Shown piece after piece: positions 49,232 through 57,266 of a stretch of DNA of 64,000 nucleotides; within the stretch, counting starts at the first letter, position 1, and each line of letters opens with the position of its first letter. Both the position numbers and the translations under genes were made by a program. The notes below the pieces were generated by a model. That model was not told where the DNA came from. It ran no database searches and was given only the letters and a program-made list of their open reading frames with translations. This DNA comes from Prolixibacteraceae bacterium (GTDB taxonomy: Bacteria > Bacteroidota > Bacteroidia > Bacteroidales > Prolixibacteraceae), in assembly GCA_019856515.1 (NCBI GenBank), contig CP082230.1:1550001-1614000 (forward strand), in the 5' to 3' direction.

Positions 49232-49690
49232 CTAAATTATATCTAATATGGTAATCTCACGACCTTGAAACATGACACAATCACCAACTTTGGTACCAAG
49301 CATCGCTTTTCCAATAGGTGAAGTAATTGACAAGGCATAAAAGTCATCTTTACCCAAAGTAATTTTACCTAAGGGCAATGAAAAGAAGTAGACACCTTGT
49401 TTGGTTTTTACCAACGAACCTAACGATGTTACATCTTTAATACCGCTATCAAGAGAAGATATGAATGTCATATTCTTAAGGTATTGTGCACATTGTAATT
49501 CTAGTCGATTAAGGTCCTTTGCAACCCGTTCTCTACTAGATTCATACTTATCTCCCGCACTACTCTTAGTATCATCAATCAATGAGTCTTTAAGGTCACT
49601 AATCTGCTTACGACACGACACAATCTGTTCTCTCACTTTTTGTTCAATCAATTTTAAACATTGATTTTTAATGGATTGGTCTACTTTCAT
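49232..49690 (-). CDS. GreA/GreB-like transcription-factor-family protein
   Basis: 152 residues. An N-terminal coiled coil (about 1-75) contains DDTKSSAGDKYESSRE, a hallmark of a Bacteroidota family sometimes mislabelled 3-oxoacyl-ACP synthase. A C-terminal FKBP-like domain resembles that of GreA (YALSITSPIGKAMLGTKVGD and VMFQGREITILDI). True GreA has acidic residues at the coiled-coil tip that rescue stalled polymerase; equivalents here are uncertain. A role at RNA polymerase is inferred. It precedes the helicase gene by 24 bp. Confidence 0.78.
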   Translation of the reverse strand: MKVDQSIKNQCLKLIEQKVREQIVSCRKQISDLKDSLIDDTKSSAGDKYESSRERVAKDLNRLELQCAQYLKNMTFISSLDSGIKDVTSLGSLVKTKQGVYFFSLPLGKITLGKDDFYALSITSPIGKAMLGTKVGDCVMFQGREITILDII

Positions 49691-49988
49691 CTATTCTGGT
49701 ATTTTGATGCAAAGATAGATAACTCTTTGTGAATCTCCTCTTATTGTCATTTTTCTTCATGAGTACCAAAAAAAAGACACTTCGATGTTATTTCGATACT
49801 GAAAAGGTTTATCCGAAAAAAGTACACATTCATACACTCATAGTATATCTAACCGTTTATTATCCTATCATTGCCGTAAATGAACCAATAGGCATTCAGA
49901 TTATGACAGGTCCATATAATTAGGATAAAGTCTACCTATTTGAATAATCACGAATACGGGGATTCCCCTATATTAATTACAATACACT

Positions 49989-52900
49989 ATGAATTTAAAG
50001 CATTGTTTTATTCTACTCATCGCATCGATAATGTCTTTGCCATTAATGGCTCAAAAAACAGCATCTGTTGGATTTGAAGATGGACTAAGCCATCTTACAA
50101 TCGAAAAGCGTAGAGGAGATGTAAGTATCACAAATGAACAATCACTTAAAGGTAATAATAGCTTAAAATGGGATTGGAACACTAGTGCCTATCTTTCATT
50201 TAAAAGAGATATTGGTTATAAACCCCTTTCAAAAGATGCAACCAATAAACACCTTGACACTTTTTCTTTTTGGATCTATAATACCAATAGTTGCAAAGAC
50301 TCTTTAAAGATCGAATTTCGCGAAAATGGTAAAGTGAAATCATTCTTTTATTACCATCTAAATTTCACGGGGTGGAGAACTGCTTGGGTAACCTTTGACA
50401 GAGACATGCAAGGAACACCTACGACGAAGATGAATGAGCTCCGATTTATTGCTCCGAAATCTATTACAAAAGGCACTTTCTATATCGATGAAATCATTAC
50501 AGCAACTCCAATTGATCCCCGTCACCAAATTGCAGATCACCAAGTACCTTTCGTAAATACCAATGCAATAATATCGGCGAATAAACACTGGATGGGGTTA
50601 GAGTATTTCGATCAGATGTTAAACAACCACCCTATTAATGCCATGCAAAGTGTCTCATCAGAGCAAACTGCTGCTATTACTAAAATAGAGAGCAGGGTGA
50701 CAGACATGTTTCTTGAGTATGCCAAAAGTAAAAAGGATATATCAAAATGGATTAACGAGCTTAAACAAGCTTATGACATAGATAACAAAAAAGGGAACTT
50801 CGTATATTTTGCCTCTTACCCTGCCCTTTATAGCTCGGAAAAGAAACCAACCAAACACCTCGAATTTGGCCTTAATCTAAAGAGTTATACAGGTGACCTT
50901 TTGAAAATTGCACAACAATACCATCTCTCTAACAATAGTTCGGATAAAGCAGCATTAAAGCAATTATTCATATCGATGGTTAAAAACATGCGCAAGTATG
51001 GATGGGCTGATGGTAGTGGACTTGGAACACTTCACCACTTAGGTTATAGCTTTAGAGACTACTACCCTGCAATGTTCTTAATGAGAAGCCCACTTGAAGA
51101 AGAAGGGTTAAGAAAGTCTGTTACCAAAGACATGATGTGGTTTTCAGGTTTTGGTAAGATCAAGGAGCCAAAAGACAGGTATATTGGAATCAACGTAGAT
51201 ATGTTGAATACAACTCTTATGGGTAATCTTTCCGCTTGTCTTATGCCTAAAAGCAAAGGAGAAAAAGCGGCAAACCTAGATGCACTAAAAAGCTGGTTGG
51301 TCTATGGTGTAGATTATGTACCAGGACTATTAGCCCCATTCAAACCCGATGGTTCATTCTTTCACCACTACAATCACTATCCGCTATATGCTAAAGATGC
51401 ATTGGACGGATCAACACCTGTGTTCTATGCCATTTCGGGCACAATATTTGGCCTTCCAAAACACAATACATCTGTTGTAAAAGGTGCATTGATGAAAATG
51501 AGATTATACTCTCACAATACAATTCTTCCGATCTCCATGGCGGGGAGACATCCGTATGGCGACAGAAAGATTAGTCCAAGCCCATACTACTATATGGCAA
51601 AAGCTGGAATGGGTGGTGATGACACGCAAATAGATAAAGAGTTGGCTTCCATCTATCTTTCTCTTGCCATTAAGGATAACCAAGAAAATAGAGCGCATAA
51701 GAAAGAGATCGAGGCATTGGGAATTCTCCCAGAGACCAACCCTCAAGGAAACTGGAGCATGAATTACGCGAGTTTCAATATGCATAGACAGAAGGATTGG
51801 CTATTCTCTGTTAAGGGTTTCAATGCTTACCTTTGGGGATCTGAAATCTACGTTAAAGCCAATGCATATGGTCGATACGTAAGCTATGGACACTACCAAT
51901 TACAACGTTTTATCGACGGAAAAGAGAAGACTGGATTTAGTATGGAAGGATATGATTGGAATAGATATCCTGGAGTAACCTCCATTCATCTACCAATTGA
52001 CACTCTTGCAGGAAATGTTGTTCAGGTGGACCACTTAAGTGGTTATGAAGAGTTACTTATTTCTGATGAAAAATTTGGTGCTTCTATTTCGATGGATGGG
52101 CAAGGTATTTATTCAATGAAGTTACATGAACATGACAAATACCATGGTTCACATAGAGCTACAAAGAGTTATTTCATGTTCAAGGATTATATTATAATGC
52201 TCGGTTCTGATATCCAAAACAATGTTACGAACTACCCTACCGAGACAACAATTTTTCAAAATAGCATCAAAGCTGGCAATACGAAAGTCTCTCTTAATGG
52301 GAAAGCAATCAAAAATAGAGGTATCATTCAAAACAATGATACACAAGCTTTGATTATCGATAATATGTCTAATGGTTGGTATATTCCTAAAAATGGAAAG
52401 GAAGTAGAAGTGGCATACCAACATCAACACTCTAAAGATCCAAGAAATAAAAAACCAAATGAAGGGACTTTCTATAGTGCTTGGATCAACCACGGTGTAG
52501 CCCCTAAGAATGCATCATATGAATATGCTCTTCTTATTGGATCTACTCAAAGAGCTTTAAAGACATTTGCAAGTGAGCAAAATAGTTACCAACATTATAT
52601 GGTCGTTCAGAATGATGATGAAGCTCATATTGTTGTAGACAAAGAATCTAACACATGGGGATATGCTATCTTCAAGCAAAACACAACGTGCCCTTTCTCA
52701 GGACCACTGCTTCATACCAATGTTCCAGCATTAGCCATGGTTAAAGCTTCTCCCAAAGAGTTAGAGATTGAAGTGACAAACCCAGATCTCAACCTATATC
52801 AAGGTGACGATTTTGATCAATACAACGAAGATGGAACACGACATGAGGTTAGTATCTACTCTCGTTTATGGGCAAAATCAGAAAGTGCTCCTGTAAACAT

Positions 52901-53042
52901 AACAATATCAATAAAAGGTGCTTACAAAGCAAAAAAGGAAAAACATATCATACATCAGTTAATTGCAAATGGTAATACGGAAGTGACAATCCAAATTAAA
53001 CATAGCATGTCAAAGCATATTCATTTGACAAAGGTACAGTAG
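49989..53042 (+). CDS. Secreted polysaccharide lyase family 8 (chondroitin-sulfate ABC lyase-like)
   Basis: 1017 residues with a signal peptide (FILLIASIMSLPLMAQ). The N-terminal ~170 residues form a jelly-roll 'lyase N' module (FEDGLSHLTIEKRRGDVSI), followed by the alpha/alpha-toroid catalytic domain and a beta super-sandwich. The catalytic tetrad of chondroitinase ABC I (His501, Tyr508, Arg560, Glu653) finds counterparts at His460 and Tyr467 (HHYNHYPLYAKDAL), Arg520 (MAGRHPYG) and Glu619 (LWGSEIY), with the same seven-residue His-Tyr spacing. It should cleave uronic-acid-containing glycosaminoglycan-like polymers by beta-elimination. Not in a SusCD polysaccharide-utilisation locus here. Confidence 0.92.
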   Translation: MNLKHCFILLIASIMSLPLMAQKTASVGFEDGLSHLTIEKRRGDVSITNEQSLKGNNSLKWDWNTSAYLSFKRDIGYKPLSKDATNKHLDTFSFWIYNTNSCKDSLKIEFRENGKVKSFFYYHLNFTGWRTAWVTFDRDMQGTPTTKMNELRFIAPKSITKGTFYIDEIITATPIDPRHQIADHQVPFVNTNAIISANKHWMGLEYFDQMLNNHPINAMQSVSSEQTAAITKIESRVTDMFLEYAKSKKDISKWINELKQAYDIDNKKGNFVYFASYPALYSSEKKPTKHLEFGLNLKSYTGDLLKIAQQYHLSNNSSDKAALKQLFISMVKNMRKYGWADGSGLGTLHHLGYSFRDYYPAMFLMRSPLEEEGLRKSVTKDMMWFSGFGKIKEPKDRYIGINVDMLNTTLMGNLSACLMPKSKGEKAANLDALKSWLVYGVDYVPGLLAPFKPDGSFFHHYNHYPLYAKDALDGSTPVFYAISGTIFGLPKHNTSVVKGALMKMRLYSHNTILPISMAGRHPYGDRKISPSPYYYMAKAGMGGDDTQIDKELASIYLSLAIKDNQENRAHKKEIEALGILPETNPQGNWSMNYASFNMHRQKDWLFSVKGFNAYLWGSEIYVKANAYGRYVSYGHYQLQRFIDGKEKTGFSMEGYDWNRYPGVTSIHLPIDTLAGNVVQVDHLSGYEELLISDEKFGASISMDGQGIYSMKLHEHDKYHGSHRATKSYFMFKDYIIMLGSDIQNNVTNYPTETTIFQNSIKAGNTKVSLNGKAIKNRGIIQNNDTQALIIDNMSNGWYIPKNGKEVEVAYQHQHSKDPRNKKPNEGTFYSAWINHGVAPKNASYEYALLIGSTQRALKTFASEQNSYQHYMVVQNDDEAHIVVDKESNTWGYAIFKQNTTCPFSGPLLHTNVPALAMVKASPKELEIEVTNPDLNLYQGDDFDQYNEDGTRHEVSIYSRLWAKSESAPVNITISIKGAYKAKKEKHIIHQLIANGNTEVTIQIKHSMSKHIHLTKVQ

Positions 53043-53075
53043 GATTAAATAACTCAATTAAGTATCTAATTTTAT

Positions 53076-53122
53076 GCCCTATCCCAATTCATTCACTGGA
53101 TGAACAGGATAGGGCTCTTCTT
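53076..53122 (+). terminator. Terminator after the lyase gene
   Basis: GCCCTATCC pairs with GGATAGGGC across a ~22-nt loop, followed by TCTTCTTT. Confidence 0.7.
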
Positions 53123-53203
53123 TATATTCGTTTTCAGAAAGTCTAGACCACTACAAAAACATCTGTTGGCTAACTGTATTACGCTCTAAACCAAACCCAA
53201 AGA

Positions 53204-53683
53204 TTAAAGCATAAGCTTTACTGTTTGGTAGGTTAAAAAACCACATGCAATAAGCTTCAATAACATTCCAGCCATCAATCCCAGAAAAGATCCTACTCCT
53301 GCTTTTGATGCATTGTTGCTATTTTGTCCGGCTATCTTTTCCCCAATAAAAGCTCCCAAGAACGGTCCTACGACTAAGCCTATAGGGAAGAAACTAAGAC
53401 CAACAAATAGTCCTATGACACTCCCCCACATTCCATATTTGGTACCACCATATTTTTTAGTTCCCCAAGCAGGCAAAAGGTTATCAACTACAGTAATCGC
53501 AATCATTATCACACTCCAAAATGCAATAACATACCATTCCGGAGTCACGGTATCGGGAATAAACAGAACTAAGCAGTACCCGATTAATGTTAAAGGAGGG
53601 CCTGGAATCATAGGTATGACACAACCAATTATTCCCGCGAGAAGAAAAATTACAGATAAGGTTATTAAAATATATTCCATCAT
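53204..53683 (-). CDS. DUF456 integral membrane protein
   Basis: 159 residues with about four to five hydrophobic segments rich in Gly and Pro: IFLLAGIIGCVIPMIPGPPLTLIGYCLVLF, a KKYGGTKYGMWGSVIGLFVGL loop, and GPFLGAFIGEKI. The PGPP motif and glycine-rich repeats are typical of DUF456, a family without assigned function. Alone on its strand, convergent with the lyase gene. Confidence 0.85.
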   Translation of the reverse strand: MMEYILITLSVIFLLAGIIGCVIPMIPGPPLTLIGYCLVLFIPDTVTPEWYVIAFWSVIMIAITVVDNLLPAWGTKKYGGTKYGMWGSVIGLFVGLSFFPIGLVVGPFLGAFIGEKIAGQNSNNASKAGVGSFLGLMAGMLLKLIACGFLTYQTVKLML

Positions 53684-53820
53684 TTAATATTTTAGTCATT
53701 TATCATTTAAGATGAGCATAAAATCCGCCCAATGGATTTAAATAAAAACGAATAATAATAAAAAATATTCGAAGTTTAAATAAAGAACGTATATTTGGGA
53801 TCACTTTTTCTTAAATAATT

Positions 53821-54549
53821 ATGATTAGGAAGCTTCTACTTTTACTCTTCATTACGACTATTCATGTTACCCTGTATGGCCAAAAAATTGGATGGCATCA
53901 GACAGGAGAAGCATCATACTATGGAAAAAAATTTCATGGAAAACACACAGCAAATGGCGAAAGATTTTCGATGTGGAAATATACTGCAGCCCACAAAAAA
54001 CTACCATTTAATACCGTTGTTCGAGTAGATAGTGACATATCAAAACAGAGCGTGGTGGTACGAATCAATGATAGAGGACCATATGCTCATGGTAGGATCA
54101 TCGATTTATCTAAAATGGCAGCTTCCAAAATAGATATGTTAGCTGGTGGACACCATAAGGTAACCATAACTATTGTTCCTCCATCAACTCCATTAGGACC
54201 AACAAGTCATAAAACAACGAGAACCAGCAGTCCAAATATTCCAAAAGCAATTACACCTAAAAAGGTAAATAAGAATATATTTAAAGTCAATTGTAGTGTT
54301 GAACATATTACCAAAGTGTATTATGGAGTTCAAATATGTGGTTTCGAAAACATCACGAACATGCTTCCTTTTATCGAGAAGGCAAAAAAAGAGTCTCAGC
54401 AGATATATGTTGACACCACGCTTCGTGATGGAAAAACATTCTATCGAATATGTCTAGGTAAGTTTAATAGTCGTTATGAAGCGGAAAAACTAAAAAATAA
54501 AGTTCGACGCAAATACAAAGGTTGTTTTGTCATTAACTATTCCAATTAA
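53821..54549 (+). CDS. rlpA: RlpA-like septal lytic transglycosylase with SPOR domain
   Basis: 242 residues. A signal peptide (LLLLLFITTIHVTLYGQ) is followed by the double-psi beta-barrel (about 27-125): TGEASYYGKKFHGKHTANGERF, YTAAHKKLPFNTVVRV, VVVRINDRGPYAHGRIIDLS. A Thr/Pro-rich linker leads to a C-terminal SPOR domain (about 165-240, YYGVQICGFENITNMLP...). RlpA cleaves naked glycan strands during cell separation in Pseudomonas; SPOR directs it to the septum. Likely periplasmic here. Confidence 0.9.
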   Translation: MIRKLLLLLFITTIHVTLYGQKIGWHQTGEASYYGKKFHGKHTANGERFSMWKYTAAHKKLPFNTVVRVDSDISKQSVVVRINDRGPYAHGRIIDLSKMAASKIDMLAGGHHKVTITIVPPSTPLGPTSHKTTRTSSPNIPKAITPKKVNKNIFKVNCSVEHITKVYYGVQICGFENITNMLPFIEKAKKESQQIYVDTTLRDGKTFYRICLGKFNSRYEAEKLKNKVRRKYKGCFVINYSN

Positions 54550-54618
54550 CAGACACATTGTCATCTTTTAGGATAAGCCAACACGACAATTATGATATTA
54601 ACATCATGCTAAGCTAAT

Positions 54619-54650
54619 TTGGAATGATTTTTGACCTACTTAAGTCAAAA
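54619..54650 (+). promoter_or_regulatory. Inverted repeat and possible sigma-54-like element upstream of the pspA cluster
   Basis: TTTTGAC (54629) and GTCAAAA (54644) form 7-bp arms 8 bases apart. TTGG at 54619 and TTGAC at 54631 give GG-N10-GA, one mismatch from the sigma-54 core GG-N10-GC. It lies 50-100 bp before the first gene of the cluster. Suggestive only. Confidence 0.3.
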
Positions 54651-54697
54651 TATTTTTAAATTGAGAATCACATCTTCCTAATAGTAATAAGAGAAGC

Positions 54698-55120
54698 ATG
54701 ATTCAATATAAACCTTCGCATATGACAACAAATAAATTTGAACTGATCCGATTATATTTACTAGAAGAGGGATACTTTATAATGGAAGAGGATAAAGAAG
54801 CCTCTATGTATATAGTTGAGAAACCTCTAGCTGGCATCACTAATTTGGTGATAGATTGTGAAGACCCTATCTTGGTGATGGAGATGCCATTATTTGAATT
54901 TAAAAATCCCACGATGGAAGCATATCAAAAGCTTCTAATGAAGAATAGGGAAATTGTCCATGGAGCCTTTACACTAGACGAGACAGGCAAAAGGGTTTTA
55001 TTCTGTGACACATTACAGTTAGAGCATTTAGATCAAAATGAATTTGTCGGCTCTTTGAATTCACTTGAATTACTTCTTGGTGAGTTTGGCGAGGAATTAA
55101 TTGAACTATCAAAACTTTAA
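54698..55120 (+). CDS. YbjN/DUF2170-like small protein, first gene of the PspA cluster
   Basis: 140 residues from 54698, or 132 from the internal ATG at 54722 (MTTNKFELIR), which I find slightly more likely. The alpha/beta pattern (FELIRLYLLEEGYFI, then strands VIDCEDPILVMEMPLFEF, then helices) fits the type-III-chaperone-like fold of YbjN, Tir chaperones and DUF2170. In E. coli the DUF2170 protein YjfI occupies the same place directly before the PspA paralog YjfJ. The stop is six bases before pspA. Assignment rests on pattern and synteny, not on strong motifs. Confidence 0.65.
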   Translation: MIQYKPSHMTTNKFELIRLYLLEEGYFIMEEDKEASMYIVEKPLAGITNLVIDCEDPILVMEMPLFEFKNPTMEAYQKLLMKNREIVHGAFTLDETGKRVLFCDTLQLEHLDQNEFVGSLNSLELLLGEFGEELIELSKL

Positions 55121-55126
55121 ATAATT

Positions 55127-55828
55127 ATGGGAATATTCCAAAGACTTTTCAAAGTGGGAGAGGCCAATGCCAATTCCGCAATAGATAAATTAGAGAATCC
55201 TGTGAAGATGACTGAGCAGGGTATTAGAGACCTAAAAAAAGACCTATCTTCTTGCATGGAGTCTTTAGCCGAAATTAAAGCCTTACGTATAAGATCATAT
55301 TCTGAAAAAGAGCAGTTCTCTCACAAAGCGCAGAACTATGAATCAAAAGCGATTCAATTGCTACAAAAAGCAGAACGAGGTGAGATTGAAGCAACTGAGG
55401 CTGATCGATTAGCTGGAGAGGCTTTAAAACGTAAAGGTGAAGCCACACAAGAGGTAAGTCGTTTAGCAACAGAGGTGACTAATTTTGATCAACAACTAGA
55501 CAAACTAGGTGTTCAAGTTAAAAACCTACAAACAACGATTTCTAAATATGAAAATGAACTTCGTACGTTAAAAGCAAGAGCTCGCGTTTCAAAAGCTACA
55601 GAAAAGATCAATAAATCAATATCACGTGTAGGGAGTGACAATACGATCTCTATGCTGGAGAAGATGAAAGATAAAGTAGCACAACAAGAGGCATTAGCAC
55701 AAGCTTATGGTGAGATGAATGAGCAACCAAAGAGCGTTGATCATGAAATTGATGCGGTACTATCTCAAGGAACATCTACCGAGACATCGAGTGAACTTGA
55801 AGCACTAAAAATGAAATTAAAGAAGTAG
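55127..55828 (+). CDS. pspA: PspA/IM30 (Vipp1)-family membrane-stress protein
   Basis: 233 residues, almost wholly coiled coil. The opening GIFQRLFKVGEANANSAIDKLENPVKMTEQGIRDLKKDL is the conserved amphipathic start plus helix 1 of PspA/IM30. Long Lys/Glu-rich helices follow (about 30-190), and a variable tail carries EIDAVLSQGTSTETSSELEALKMKLKK. PspA proteins form ESCRT-III-like polymers on damaged inner membranes. It begins six bases after the YbjN-like gene and is followed by a terminator-like hairpin before the DUF4178 gene. Confidence 0.93.
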   Translation: MGIFQRLFKVGEANANSAIDKLENPVKMTEQGIRDLKKDLSSCMESLAEIKALRIRSYSEKEQFSHKAQNYESKAIQLLQKAERGEIEATEADRLAGEALKRKGEATQEVSRLATEVTNFDQQLDKLGVQVKNLQTTISKYENELRTLKARARVSKATEKINKSISRVGSDNTISMLEKMKDKVAQQEALAQAYGEMNEQPKSVDHEIDAVLSQGTSTETSSELEALKMKLKK

Positions 55829-55840
55829 TGACGATATTTT

Positions 55841-55882
55841 ACGCTACACGGTGAGGAAGACTCCAAACGGTGTAGCGTTTTG
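55841..55882 (+). terminator. Attenuator-like hairpin after pspA
   Basis: ACGCTACAC pairs with GTGTAGCGT across a ~20-nt loop, followed by TTTTGTC. It sits inside the cluster, 13 nt after the pspA stop, so it may cut most transcripts after pspA and reduce expression of the downstream membrane genes. Confidence 0.7.
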
Positions 55883-55904
55883 TCATTTAATAATATCATG
55901 ACTT

Positions 55905-56441
55905 ATGGGAATATTGGATTTCTTAAGAGGGAAAAAAGCCCCATCATATGATCCTACAAATATCAAAATTACAGATCTTGACGAAGGGTTTGTCTTTGAC
56001 TATGACTTACAGAGTTGGACTGTAAAGAGAAAAAGCACTTATGATTGGGGAGATAATTTCTTCTCATATGAGTATCAAATTTTCAATGGAACCAAGACCA
56101 TGTCTCTTAGTGTGGAAGAGGAGGATGAAATAACAGTTGAAATTTCAACTCCCATTTCAATTACAAAAGTAGATGATACTTTGCCTCAATACATCAATAC
56201 CCACGAAAAAGCTCCTTATAGTATACAGTTTGAACAAAAAGAATATCGTTTGGTATCAGAATCCCCAGGATACTTTCAAAAGGATAGTAATAGTGAGTGG
56301 GAGGAGTTAATTACCTGGAGATATGAATCGAGAGATTCAAACAAACTTATCGATATCGATCAATGGGATGACATGGAGTTTGAAGCAAGCATAAGCTACT
56401 CTATTAAACCCTATGAAATAAGTAACATTCTACCTAGATAA
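55905..56441 (+). CDS. DUF4178-domain protein
   Basis: 178 residues, cytosolic by prediction. It opens MGILDFLRGKKAPSYDP, followed by an all-beta region with conserved aromatic residues: LDEGFVFDYDLQSWTVKRKSTYDWGDNFFSYEYQIF, then SPGYFQKDSNSEWEELITWRYES. This matches DUF4178, a beta-sandwich-like domain usually found beside PspA and DUF350 genes. Molecular function is unknown; association with the PspA polymer or the membrane is inferred from context. Confidence 0.85.
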   Translation: MGILDFLRGKKAPSYDPTNIKITDLDEGFVFDYDLQSWTVKRKSTYDWGDNFFSYEYQIFNGTKTMSLSVEEEDEITVEISTPISITKVDDTLPQYINTHEKAPYSIQFEQKEYRLVSESPGYFQKDSNSEWEELITWRYESRDSNKLIDIDQWDDMEFEASISYSIKPYEISNILPR

Positions 56442-56459
56442 CTAATCTTTACTTACATC

Positions 56460-57239
56460 ATGACAAAATCAACCAGAGACCTTGTCTTGACATTTATTGC
56501 CTTTATATTATTAATTGGGTTGGCCTCTAAATGCTCAAGCTCATCAGACAGCGATAGTTCATATCAATATGAAAAAACGCCTGTAGACAAGCTTATTGTC
56601 AAATTAAACAATGTACAAAACTACTCCATTATCCTTTATGATATGGATGCCCAAGAAGGCATCACCAGTGATACTTATATGCACAGGTATCAAATCATAA
56701 AAACGATTAATGATGACATCTCAATTGACTCAACAGATTGGCAAAACGTAAGTCAAGAATTCTTCATGGACAATGAGAAGAATTTAGGGATGGAGATTGT
56801 TTCGAAGAAAGATGGAGTTATATCTAAAAAGGTCTCACCTGCGGGGTATAATAACTATGTTGGAAATGAAAAATACGGAAATTGGGTCAAGCGTGACAAT
56901 GGAAGTAGTTTTTGGGAATTCTATGGTAAATATGCTATGCTTCGCTCCGCGTTCCATATGTTTAGCCCTATCCCATATAACTCTTGGTACAATTATGACC
57001 ACAACTATAGACGATATGGAAGAAGCTATTATGGTGCAGGAAACTACACTTATGGGACCTATGGTAACAGATCTTCAAATTCAAACAAGAAATGGAATCA
57101 GACGAAAAGCTCTAGTTTTAAGAACAGAGTAAATAGCCGTGTAAGTAGAAGTTCAAGTAGTTCAAGAACAAACCGCTCTTCAAGTCGCTACAGATCGAGT
57201 AGTTCATTCAGATCTCGCGGTGGAGGATTTGGTAAATAG
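56460..57239 (+). CDS. Membrane-anchored protein with Ser/Arg-rich, RGGGFGK-ending tail
   Basis: 259 residues. One N-terminal transmembrane helix (about 7-24, LVLTFIAFILLIGLASKC) is followed by a Ser-rich linker, a globular ~120-residue region (about 35-160) and a Tyr/Asn/Gly-rich stretch (YGRSYYGAGNYTYGTYG). The final ~50 residues are Ser and Arg repeats ending in RGGGFGK. The tail recalls the RGGFG motif I remember in E. coli YgiB/YjfM (DUF1190) proteins, which are paired with ATP-grasp amidoligases. I cannot assign a family. It may be the acceptor for a modification made by the enzymes encoded downstream. Confidence 0.7.
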   Translation: MTKSTRDLVLTFIAFILLIGLASKCSSSSDSDSSYQYEKTPVDKLIVKLNNVQNYSIILYDMDAQEGITSDTYMHRYQIIKTINDDISIDSTDWQNVSQEFFMDNEKNLGMEIVSKKDGVISKKVSPAGYNNYVGNEKYGNWVKRDNGSSFWEFYGKYAMLRSAFHMFSPIPYNSWYNYDHNYRRYGRSYYGAGNYTYGTYGNRSSNSNKKWNQTKSSSFKNRVNSRVSRSSSSSRTNRSSSRYRSSSSFRSRGGGFGK

Positions 57240-57266
57240 TTGTTTTTCTCTCAAAACTTAATCATC

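Noticed and set aside
49729..49923. 64-residue plus-strand frame before the lyase gene
   Set aside because: No family features and it lies where the lyase promoter is expected.
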